Shown: in pieces, positions 17,960-24,792 of the stretch | Position numbering within the stretch: position 1 is the first letter of the stretch | Layout: each line of letters opens with the position of its first letter | Assembly (NCBI GenBank): GCA_002428265.1 | Contig: DIUR01000027.1 | Location: 186,001 to 250,000 of the forward strand | Length of the DNA: 64,000 nucleotides | Direction of reading: 5' to 3' | Origin: Bacteriovoracaceae bacterium UBA6153 | GTDB lineage: Bacteria > Bdellovibrionota > Bacteriovoracia > Bacteriovoracales > Bacteriovoracaceae | Program-made: the position numbers and the translations under genes | The notes under the pieces: generated by a model | Told to the model about the DNA's origin: nothing | The model's database searches: none | What the model saw: only the letters and a program-made list of their open reading frames with translations

Positions 17960-18652
17960 ATGAATCACGATCTCTTTGAAACATTCGGCCAGGATGCTGA
18001 TGAATCTCCATTGTCACGACCAGTGATACCTGAGAGTGCGTACCGACCTGTTAAGAGATGTCCTAATTGTCAGTCTGTTTATCTCACAGATACAAACTGT
18101 GAGGCCTGCGGAAGATCACTCAATTATCATATTATCGGTGAGCCCTTTAGTGCCAAAAGTCTCTACGGCTTTAAAGAGCGCTACTATGCTAGTTTTCCCG
18201 TGTTGATAAAGTACTTTAATATCTTTGAAGATAAAAAAGGGCCTTCTGCACAGTCTTATATTCGCCAGCTGAGTAAACGTTTTGATCATTTAATAGAAGC
18301 TTTCGGTGACCAGCAGACGATTCAGGTAAACAATAGACGTTATTTCTATGTAGAAGTTTTAGAATTGATTGATGAGCTTCTAAGATATGGTGTGGACGCC
18401 CTTACTCTTCAACAAAAAATTGAAATGCATGCTATGGAGACAGGCTCACTTCTCACTCAAGAGCTTCTTCTCTATTTAAATGATTCTGCAAAACAGAATA
18501 TTCCTGAAGCAAAGTGGAGCGAAATCATTTTGAGCAGTAGAGTAATGGGATTAAAAATTGATCATTGGTTGAAAGTGATAATAATTGCGGCCACCGTGAT
18601 TACAGCGGCCGTGATTTTTTATGAGTTTATTAGTTTGCAATTCGGTAAATGA
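17960..18652 (+). CDS. Zinc-ribbon protein with C-terminal membrane anchor
   Basis: 230 residues. A zinc ribbon CPNC...CEAC (about residues 33-52) near the N-terminus, a helical middle domain without known family (about 85-195), and one C-terminal transmembrane helix (about 202-222). Topology suggests a tail-anchored cytoplasmic protein. Function not recognised. Its last 23 bp overlap the end of the convergent protease gene. Start ATG at 17960 has no clear ribosome binding site. Confidence 0.7.
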   Translation: MNHDLFETFGQDADESPLSRPVIPESAYRPVKRCPNCQSVYLTDTNCEACGRSLNYHIIGEPFSAKSLYGFKERYYASFPVLIKYFNIFEDKKGPSAQSYIRQLSKRFDHLIEAFGDQQTIQVNNRRYFYVEVLELIDELLRYGVDALTLQQKIEMHAMETGSLLTQELLLYLNDSAKQNIPEAKWSEIILSSRVMGLKIDHWLKVIIIAATVITAAVIFYEFISLQFGK

Positions 18653-19790
18653 TTTTACCTTCTTCTTTTTTAGCAGGCTTATCATTTGTAGCTAGCTGAC
18701 GATTCGGCATTTCAGACTCACCAGCATATTGAGAAGCCAGGGCCATTGCTTTTGCAGCATCAAGACGTCCACCAGTTGCACATTTTCCTTCCATTGAACT
18801 TTCTTTTTTAGCAGAAAGCTTAATGATCTCTTTAATTTTTTCAGTTGATAAAGCAGGGTACTGAGACTTAATCAAAGCAGCTACACCCGTTACGAATGCT
18901 GTTGCCTGGCTCGTTCCTGTTAAGTATCCAGCTCTACCATTTTGTAAGCTAGATTTAATTCTGTATCCAGGAGCGAAGATATCTACACTTGTACGTCCAT
19001 AGTTTGATGAACTTAAAATCTTCAGGTCTTCATCATGAGCAGTTACAGTGATGATATTTTTCAGACCGTAGCTTGCTGGAAAGTAAGCTTTTCTCTTATC
19101 GTCGATATTTGATTCTTCGTTACCAGCTGCCGCAACAACCAGGATACCTTTTCTTTCAGCTTCTTTTAAAATTCTTAATTCTTCAACAGCAGCTTCCGGT
19201 CCACCACCAGAGTAGTTAATAACGTCTACGTTATTGTCTACAGCGTATCTTAGAGCTTCAACCGTTGAGTTTAAGTTATCCATTCCAGAGGCAGATGGAT
19301 TGTAATATTTTAAAGCAAGAATTTTTACGTCAGGATAAATTGATTTAATGATCCCTGAAACGTGAGTTCCATGTCCATGTTGATCAATAGGTGCACCTTT
19401 AACTCTTTTACCAATTGAGAAATCAACACCAAAGTTGTTTTCATCAACTTTGCCTGATTCAACAAAGATATTCTTTTCAAGGAAAGGGTGTATTGGATCG
19501 ATACCAGTATCAACAACTGCTACGACTATTTCTTTTTTCTTTTTAAATTTTTTCCATGCTTCAAGAAGATTGATTCCTGATGGATTTTCCGGGTTGATAC
19601 CCCAGCTTACATAATTAGATGTTAAATCTTTTGGATCAAAGTACGACTTCTCTTCCGCTTTTTGAGTCTGAACTCTCGGAAGATTTCCTTGAATGTACGA
19701 GCTCTGCGCGAAAGCTGAAAAAGAAAGTGTTGCTAATACATTTAGCACTACAATTCTCTTTGCGATCATCTTCATAGTTTGCATCTTCAT
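18630..19790 (-). CDS. Exported subtilisin-like serine protease (S8)
   Basis: 386 residues with signal peptide ending ...SFSAFAQ, then a subtilase domain with the full triad: Asp in VAVVDTGIDPIHP, His in DQHGHGTHVSGII and Ser in GTSQATAFVTGVAALIKS; the oxyanion Asn is in AAAGNEES. There is no long propeptide, only about 60 residues before the catalytic Asp. The C-terminus is a short Lys-rich tail. Secreted proteases of this type are abundant in predatory Bdellovibrio-like bacteria. AAGGGA precedes the ATG. A hairpin and a palindrome lie upstream. Confidence 0.92.
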   Translation of the reverse strand: MKMQTMKMIAKRIVVLNVLATLSFSAFAQSSYIQGNLPRVQTQKAEEKSYFDPKDLTSNYVSWGINPENPSGINLLEAWKKFKKKKEIVVAVVDTGIDPIHPFLEKNIFVESGKVDENNFGVDFSIGKRVKGAPIDQHGHGTHVSGIIKSIYPDVKILALKYYNPSASGMDNLNSTVEALRYAVDNNVDVINYSGGGPEAAVEELRILKEAERKGILVVAAAGNEESNIDDKRKAYFPASYGLKNIITVTAHDEDLKILSSSNYGRTSVDIFAPGYRIKSSLQNGRAGYLTGTSQATAFVTGVAALIKSQYPALSTEKIKEIIKLSAKKESSMEGKCATGGRLDAAKAMALASQYAGESEMPNRQLATNDKPAKKEEGKIIYRIAN

Positions 19791-19810
19791 AATAATCCCT
19801 TAATTGATCC

Positions 19811-19832
19811 AGTAGAAAATACTATTTCTACT
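19811..19832. promoter_or_regulatory. Inverted repeat upstream of S8 protease
   Basis: 8-bp perfect arms AGTAGAAA (19811-19818) and TTTCTACT (19825-19832) with a 6-nt spacer, about 20 bp upstream of the protease start codon. It could be an operator or an mRNA 5' hairpin. No T-tract follows, so it is not a terminator. Confidence 0.35.
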
Positions 19833-19939
19833 TAACTGGTTCTCCCCATAGAATTGCACGCTTCGGGCCAAGAGGAACATCAGCGGTTTTAATGAGTTAA
19901 GGTCACTACTGTAAAAAGAATCGATAAAACTTTAGTGAG

Positions 19940-19958
19940 GTGTAAAAAGTTTTTACAC
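19940..19958. promoter_or_regulatory. Palindrome in protease / small lipoprotein intergenic region
   Basis: Perfect palindrome GTGTAAAAA-G-TTTTTACAC, 150 bp upstream of the divergent protease and 157 bp upstream of the small lipoprotein. A dimeric regulator site is the simplest reading. Beyond this, the inverted repeat at 19811 and the leader hairpins at 20073, the 324-bp gap 19791-20114 holds no gene that can be seen. Confidence 0.35.
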
Positions 19959-20072
19959 TTTTTTACAACTCCAGCTCTTTTTGATCCTAATCCATATAAA
20001 GATAGTGGTGTGAAGTAGTGAAAAAATGACACTAAATAACTGGCCTCAGGCTTGCTTTATATAACTGTAACA

Positions 20073-20107
20073 GGCCCAAGAAGGGCCGCCCCCTCAAGGA
20101 ATAGAGG
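20073..20107 (+). promoter_or_regulatory. Structured 5' leader of small lipoprotein gene
   Basis: Two adjacent stems before the ATG at 20115: GGCCC/GGGCC (20073-20077 with 20083-20087) and a short CCTC/GAGG (20092-20095 with 20104-20107) whose 3' arm is the ribosome binding site GAGG. A weaker version of the sequestering hairpins seen elsewhere in the window. Confidence 0.35.
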
Positions 20108-20114
20108 TTTTTTT

Positions 20115-20345
20115 ATGAAGAATGGATTACTTAGATTTTACCTTCTCTTTATGTTCATGTGCTTAGCGCTTTTCTCATGTGAAAACCACGAGATTTCGCA
20201 GTTTAACTCTGGCACCAGTGAAACCAATATCCAAAGAAAGCCTGAAAGCCGCCAACCTGTTGAGCCAAATGGCGCTCCAGAAGAGTCTCAAAAGGGCAAA
20301 AGATCTCCAAAGAAATATTATTCAAGATCAATGAACTTGTGCTGA
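20115..20345 (+). CDS. Small lipoprotein
   Basis: 76 residues: signal peptide MKNGLLRFYLLFMFMCLALF followed by SC (lipobox LFSC, with E at +2), then a hydrophilic, proline-, serine- and lysine-rich tail without structure. The start at 20115 is preferred over a longer frame because it begins the signal peptide and has GAGG 7 nt upstream. No family. A terminator follows 40 nt downstream. Confidence 0.65.
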   Translation: MKNGLLRFYLLFMFMCLALFSCENHEISQFNSGTSETNIQRKPESRQPVEPNGAPEESQKGKRSPKKYYSRSMNLC

Positions 20346-20382
20346 TTCCCCCCTCAGCATGAGAGACTGGTCTTCGAGCAAT

Positions 20383-20412
20383 AAAAAAGCCTCCATTATG
20401 GAGGCTTTTTTT
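20383..20412. terminator. Bidirectional intrinsic terminator
   Basis: Stem GCCTCC/GGAGGC (20389-20394 with 20400-20405), loop ATTAT, preceded by A6 and followed by T7. It serves the small lipoprotein gene on the plus strand and the DksA-like gene on the minus strand. Confidence 0.85.
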
Positions 20413-20441
20413 ATATCAATTTTGTTGTGAGAGATTTTAGT

Positions 20442-20813
20442 TTAGATAGCTTTAAAGAATTTTTGGTTTTCTCTTTCTTGTTCTTCTGCGTGAGTGATAC
20501 ACAGAGTAGTCCACGGTTGGTTTTCAAGCCTTTTGTCACCAATAGACTCATCACATTCATCACAGTGCCCATATGAGCCTTGTTCGACTCTATAAAGCGC
20601 CTCATCGATGGCCTTAAGCTTTACCAGCTCTCTTTGGCGCATGTTGAAAGTGACTTGTTGGTTAATAACAGAGCTTGCTAGATCCGCTTCATCAGAAAGA
20701 TCATCCGAAGAGACTGTAAGATCTTCTGTACTACGCAATATGCCGCCGTTCATGATCTTAACCTTCGCCTGAAGAAGTAGCGCTTTAAACTTTTCGATTT
20801 TAGCTTTGTCCAT
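20442..20813 (-). CDS. DksA/TraR-family zinc finger protein
   Basis: 123 residues with the DksA layout: N-terminal coiled coil containing the DEADLAS stretch (DksA has DxxDxA at the coiled-coil tip, which enters the RNA polymerase secondary channel) and a C-terminal zinc finger YGHCDECDESIGDKRL...LCITH. The last ligand pair is CxxH instead of the usual CxxC. Shorter than E. coli DksA (151). Probably an RNA polymerase modulator linked to ppGpp, but which subtype is open. AGAGGAATGT precedes the ATG; a terminator lies 30 nt after the stop. Confidence 0.85.
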   Translation of the reverse strand: MDKAKIEKFKALLLQAKVKIMNGGILRSTEDLTVSSDDLSDEADLASSVINQQVTFNMRQRELVKLKAIDEALYRVEQGSYGHCDECDESIGDKRLENQPWTTLCITHAEEQERENQKFFKAI

Positions 20814-21007
20814 ACATTCCTCTTTAAAAAACTAGGTAACTCAGGAGCCCCTTCCGGCCTTGCCTGAAGAAACTTATCAACAAGTGTACCTTGCTTTCCA
20901 AATTTGACACAAGGGAAAAAACTACCATTACCTATCATCTGGTGTTTAGGTTGGGTGCCATTGTGACTGAATAATGGACAAGTTTAGGGGACCATTCGTT
21001 TAAAAAG

Positions 21008-21036
21008 TTTACAAGTTTTTTGAGTACACTTATTAT
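21008..21036 (+). promoter_or_regulatory. Sigma70-like promoter for 21063 gene
   Basis: TTTACA (21008-21013), 17-bp spacer, TATTAT (21031-21036); five of six matches at each hexamer. Expected start near 21043, giving a 20-nt leader with AGAGGGG before the ATG. Confidence 0.55.
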
Positions 21037-21062
21037 GGGTGAAATATCAAAGAGGGGAATCC

Positions 21063-21356
21063 ATGTTCGCTGAAGAATACCTGGCAATCGTGCGCGAGTG
21101 CCGTGATGAAGAAAAGATGTTTCAATTTTTAAAAGAAGATAAGCCTGGTGTCGCACTGGAGTTAGCTAAGTCAAAAAATGTGAGCCCAAGAATCCTTGAT
21201 ATTCTGACAAGACACGTATCAATTACTGTTCGTCATGAAGTTGCCAAGAACACTTTGACTCCGCAAGAGACTTTAAAGAGACTGGCCCAAGATAAAGACA
21301 TGCTGGTAAGAGATTATGCCAGACGTACTCTTGATTCTACTCACTCAGCAAACTAA
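21063..21356 (+). CDS. Small helical-repeat protein
   Basis: 97 residues, all helical, with repeat units of the HEAT or variant leucine-rich type: PGVALELAKSKNVSPRILDIL, HVSITVRHEVAKNTLTPQETL, DKDMLVRDYARRTL. The VRHEVAKN pattern is typical of short armadillo-like repeat proteins. The start at 21063 has AAGAGGGG upstream; a GTG at 21039 in the same frame is less likely. No signal peptide. Function unknown, presumably protein binding. Convergent with mltG, 4 nt apart. Confidence 0.7.
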   Translation: MFAEEYLAIVRECRDEEKMFQFLKEDKPGVALELAKSKNVSPRILDILTRHVSITVRHEVAKNTLTPQETLKRLAQDKDMLVRDYARRTLDSTHSAN

Positions 21357-21360
21357 TTCA

Positions 21361-22422
21361 TTATTCAGCTGGCGTAGGCGCAGAAGTATCTGTTGATTCT
21401 TTTTTGTTACGCCAGCTGCGACCTTCGCGATTCTTTGCGTTTTTTTGCCACTTATCTACAGCGACCTGATGCTGACCATAACTTTCAGAAAAAATGTGTG
21501 TTCCGTCATTCTGGCTCACGAAGAAGAGAAACTTGTGTTTTGCTGGATTAAGCACGGCCTTAATCGCTTCAATTCCAGGATTGGCAATCGGCCCTTTTGG
21601 AAGTGCTTTGACTGTATAGGTATTGTAGTCAGTCGGAGTAAGCAGATCTTTTTTCGTAATGTTTCCGTTATAGGTTTCAAATATTCCATAAATAGTTGTC
21701 GGGTCTGACTGCAGTCTCATTTTAATTTTCAAACGATTGTGAAAGACACCTGCGATCAATGCGCGCTCACTTTTATCTCCCGTTTCTTTTTCAACCATTG
21801 AAGCCAGAGTGATAATATCCTGCTGTTTCATTGGAAGATCGCTAAGATTAAGGGCGCTTGTTTTCTTTTTAAATTCTCTCACCATGGTCTTAATAACCTG
21901 GTCAGCTGGAAGATTGGGGGCGAAGTCATAGGTTTCCGGATAAAGATATCCTTCTACTGTTTCACCTTGGATACCTAAACTTTTTACGAAGGCCGGGCTT
22001 TTACAAAGCTCGATAAATTCAGCGTATGGAGTAATCGCACGCTCTTCGAGCATTTTGCCGATTTCATACATGTTTTTTCCTTCAGGAACAGTGAAGTACA
22101 TCGCAAGACTCTTTTCATTGATAAAAGTATTGTAGACATCCATCATGTTGGAATTGGTTTTGATCTGATACTGGCCAGACTTAAACTTTGTCATAACTCC
22201 AGTCCATTGCGAATAACGATGAAAAAGTCTGGCCGAATTTATAAGTTTTTCTTTTGCCAGCCTTGAGTTGATAGAAGCAAAACTTTCACTCGGTTTAATA
22301 TAGAAGAAAGTGTCAGGGCCTTGGTATTTCCAGACATAGGCCGAGTAATAAACTCTGAAGGCCACTAAAATAATAGCTAAAAGGGGAGCGCCAATAAGAA
22401 ATAGGATGTGATTTTTTTTCAT
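21361..22422 (-). CDS. mltG: Endolytic murein transglycosylase
   Basis: 353 residues, one N-terminal membrane helix (about 7-27), a LysM-like subdomain and the YceG/MltG catalytic domain. Marks are LASMVEKETGDKSERALIAGVFHNRL (catalytic Glu), MRLQSDPTTIYGI, YNTYTVKALPKGPIANPGIEAI and FFVSQNDGTHIFS. It cuts nascent peptidoglycan strands in the periplasm and sets glycan length. The C-terminal tail is Ser/Thr/Pro-rich. No strong ribosome binding site at the ATG. Confidence 0.93.
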   Translation of the reverse strand: MKKNHILFLIGAPLLAIILVAFRVYYSAYVWKYQGPDTFFYIKPSESFASINSRLAKEKLINSARLFHRYSQWTGVMTKFKSGQYQIKTNSNMMDVYNTFINEKSLAMYFTVPEGKNMYEIGKMLEERAITPYAEFIELCKSPAFVKSLGIQGETVEGYLYPETYDFAPNLPADQVIKTMVREFKKKTSALNLSDLPMKQQDIITLASMVEKETGDKSERALIAGVFHNRLKIKMRLQSDPTTIYGIFETYNGNITKKDLLTPTDYNTYTVKALPKGPIANPGIEAIKAVLNPAKHKFLFFVSQNDGTHIFSESYGQHQVAVDKWQKNAKNREGRSWRNKKESTDTSAPTPAE

Positions 22423-22531
22423 AATAACTAGAGGTTAATAGAGTGGGGTGATCCTATCAATAAAGGGCCATATCTTCCTAGTTATTAATTCTTTTTAGTA
22501 AGCATAGAATGATCTTTAGGAGATTCCGACA

Positions 22532-24244
22532 ATGAAGATAATGCTTGTTTTACTACTAATGATGCTTCCAATAGCGAATGGTTTTACTCAGCTAATTTGC
22601 ACTGCTGAATTTCCAAAAAATACGAAACTCGATTCACTCACTAAGTCTGCAGATGTGATGAATTGTCTTGCAACTAGAGAGCGCTTCCAATGCGTTGATG
22701 TTGAAGAAGGCTTAGAAGACTCGGACAAAAATAAAGTCATTCGCTGCGATCAGAAGTCCATCGATAACAATAAAATGAGCAACATGAGTTTTACAGACTG
22801 TGTCTGGAATGGAATGAAAATCAGCGGTGAACAGCTTGCTGATATTGCTTCTCTCCCTGGGAAACTAGCGGGAGTGATCGCTCAGGGATTTAAAGACACT
22901 CAAGTTTGTAATCAAAGCCTGGATAAAAAGCGCGAGATCCTGAATGCCTTTAACCTGACGATAGAAGATGATCGCTTCAAATTGAGTGAGCAATTTTTAG
23001 GCAACTGGCTGGCAGATGCACCTTGTTCTGAAATTGAAAAATTAGTTTCTAATCGTTACCAAAATTATCAATCGACATTGATGAGAGAAAGAAAAGTAGC
23101 GATTGATACCGGTCGAAAGCCTACAGACCATTTTGGTGCTGTCCATGAGAAAAAATCTCCCGGACTTTCTGTTTTATTGCAAACAGCAATGGCCGAAGTG
23201 AGAGCGAAATATGAGTGTTATACACCTAAAGTAAAAGCGGAAATGGTCTGTGCTGGTGTGACCACTTTGTTAGTGGATACTGCCATGGGTGGCGGTGTTG
23301 TCATGGCCGCAAAAAAAATCGGTGCTATTGTTAAATCAAAAAAAGCTCTGACCGGAGTTTCCAGGGCCGCGGCCAGTGGTGAAGAAATTGATTTAGCAAA
23401 CTCTGCTAAACTTCTTGCCGGCGATAGAAAGAAAGCAGCGGCAACGGTTCTTGAACGCGATCTTACCAAAGCTCAGGAAGATGCTATTTTAGCAGCTCAT
23501 GAAATTGGGTTAAAAGAAGGTAGAGGGTACTACACTTACACACCGGATGATCTTCTAAAGAAAAATAGAATTTTAAAAGAAGCGGAATTTTCTCAAGCGG
23601 AGCGTGAGAGGCTGATGAGAAGTGGAATCACAGGACAATTTTCAACGGATGCCGCTGCAAAAGTTGTCACTGCTTCTATTGAAAAGAAAATGAAATATGC
23701 GACTCCCAATGCAAAAAGTGCAGCAGTCAGACAGTTTAATATAACACTCAGAGAGTATAATGCAGCAACTGATCCTGCGCTAAAAGCAAACTACGCCAGA
23801 CTTCTGGGTGAGATGTCAGGCAGCCATGATGTTAAAACGGCCAAGGCCTTTTATCAGCTAGGATTTGAAAAAGTTAAATCCATTCCCGACAAAGATCCAA
23901 AATTCTTTGGCAGAACAAAAACGCTGGATAATTACCTAGATCTTGCTGCAAGATCAGGAGATCAGGGAGCTGTTTCAAAAAGCATGAGCCAGTTTGTTAA
24001 AAGAGAATTTGAAATCGATGCTAAAAGGCTGGGATGGAAAAATACTGCGGAAGCGGCCAACGAAATTTATCAAAGACTGGAAGATGAAGTTATTCATCAG
24101 TTAAAAAATGCTGAAGCAGGCTCTCTTTATGTTGCAGCGGCAAGAAGAAAACAAAAGGCCTTGTTAGAAGAATTTAAGTTTATCGATCAAACTGGTAGAA
24201 GAGCGCAGACGGTAAATGCAGATCTTGCAAAATATGTTGATTAA
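22532..24244 (+). CDS. Large exported protein of unknown function
   Basis: 570 residues with signal peptide (MKIMLVLLLMMLPIANG) and a Cys-rich N-terminal third (about seven Cys by residue 240), then a hydrophobic alanine/glycine segment (CAGVTTLLVDTAMGGGVVMAAKKIGA, shown here as about residues 237-262) and a long helical C-terminal half rich in Ala, Lys and Glu. No catalytic motif recognised. The ribosome binding site TTAGGAG is good. The last 4 nt overlap the stop codon of ruvX. It is probably periplasmic or surface-bound, and similar large Ala-rich proteins occur at 41.4-45.6 kb. Confidence 0.75.
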   Translation: MKIMLVLLLMMLPIANGFTQLICTAEFPKNTKLDSLTKSADVMNCLATRERFQCVDVEEGLEDSDKNKVIRCDQKSIDNNKMSNMSFTDCVWNGMKISGEQLADIASLPGKLAGVIAQGFKDTQVCNQSLDKKREILNAFNLTIEDDRFKLSEQFLGNWLADAPCSEIEKLVSNRYQNYQSTLMRERKVAIDTGRKPTDHFGAVHEKKSPGLSVLLQTAMAEVRAKYECYTPKVKAEMVCAGVTTLLVDTAMGGGVVMAAKKIGAIVKSKKALTGVSRAAASGEEIDLANSAKLLAGDRKKAAATVLERDLTKAQEDAILAAHEIGLKEGRGYYTYTPDDLLKKNRILKEAEFSQAERERLMRSGITGQFSTDAAAKVVTASIEKKMKYATPNAKSAAVRQFNITLREYNAATDPALKANYARLLGEMSGSHDVKTAKAFYQLGFEKVKSIPDKDPKFFGRTKTLDNYLDLAARSGDQGAVSKSMSQFVKREFEIDAKRLGWKNTAEAANEIYQRLEDEVIHQLKNAEAGSLYVAAARRKQKALLEEFKFIDQTGRRAQTVNADLAKYVD

Positions 24245-24705
24245 GCTTCAGAGCGAATAAAATCTTCCAAGATAATGAGTGCTGAAAGGCAGTCAATTTT
24301 TGTGGGGTCTATTTTAAAATTATACTCCGGAGAGTTCTTCATACGCTCTTCGGCCGTTTTAGTAGTCAGAGTTTCATCTTGTTCAAAAAAATCTATATTT
24401 TTAAGCTTCTCTTTTAATTGATGCCCAAAATCGCGGACGCGAATTGTATTGGTACTTTCTTTGCCATCTACAAAATAAGGAATGCCGAGAACGACAGCTT
24501 CAACATCCTCATCCTTGATCATTTTAACCAAAGTGGTAATTGATAATTCATGACTTTTATAAATAATTTTTTCAAACGTGAGAGGGAAAGGATCATTTCC
24601 AGGGCAGAAGAGTGCTGTGCCTATGACTTTTGTACCAAAATCAATGGCAAGAATTCTCTTGTTTAAAAGCTGTTTGAATCTAGGATAATGCGAAAAGTCG
24701 TTCAT
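24241..24705 (-). CDS. ruvX: Holliday junction resolvase-like protein RuvX/YqgF
   Basis: RNase H-fold protein with the YqgF start RILAIDFGTKVIGTALF (catalytic Asp), VVLGIPYFVDGKES, DETLTTKTAEERM and a C-terminal DCLSALIILEDFI (second acidic site). In E. coli YqgF acts in 16S rRNA 5' processing; a resolvase role is older inference. The start at 24705 (154 residues) fits the family; the frame extends to 24777 with 24 more hydrophobic and basic residues that families do not show. Divergent from the histidine kinase. Confidence 0.88.
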   Translation of the reverse strand: MNDFSHYPRFKQLLNKRILAIDFGTKVIGTALFCPGNDPFPLTFEKIIYKSHELSITTLVKMIKDEDVEAVVLGIPYFVDGKESTNTIRVRDFGHQLKEKLKNIDFFEQDETLTTKTAEERMKNSPEYNFKIDPTKIDCLSALIILEDFIRSEA

Positions 24706-24736
24706 AGACTTACGAGTATATCTCTGGCGATTCAGA

Positions 24737-24766
24737 TTCACAAATAAAGAGATTAACTTATATAAT
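24737..24766 (+). promoter_or_regulatory. Promoter for hybrid histidine kinase
   Basis: TTCACA (24737-24742), 18-bp spacer, TATAAT (24761-24766). Transcript start expected near 24773, then AAAAGGA before the ATG at 24793. It lies inside the optional N-terminal extension of ruvX, which argues for the shorter ruvX. Confidence 0.55.
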
Positions 24767-24792
24767 AGCTGAATCATTTAAAAGGAATTTCT

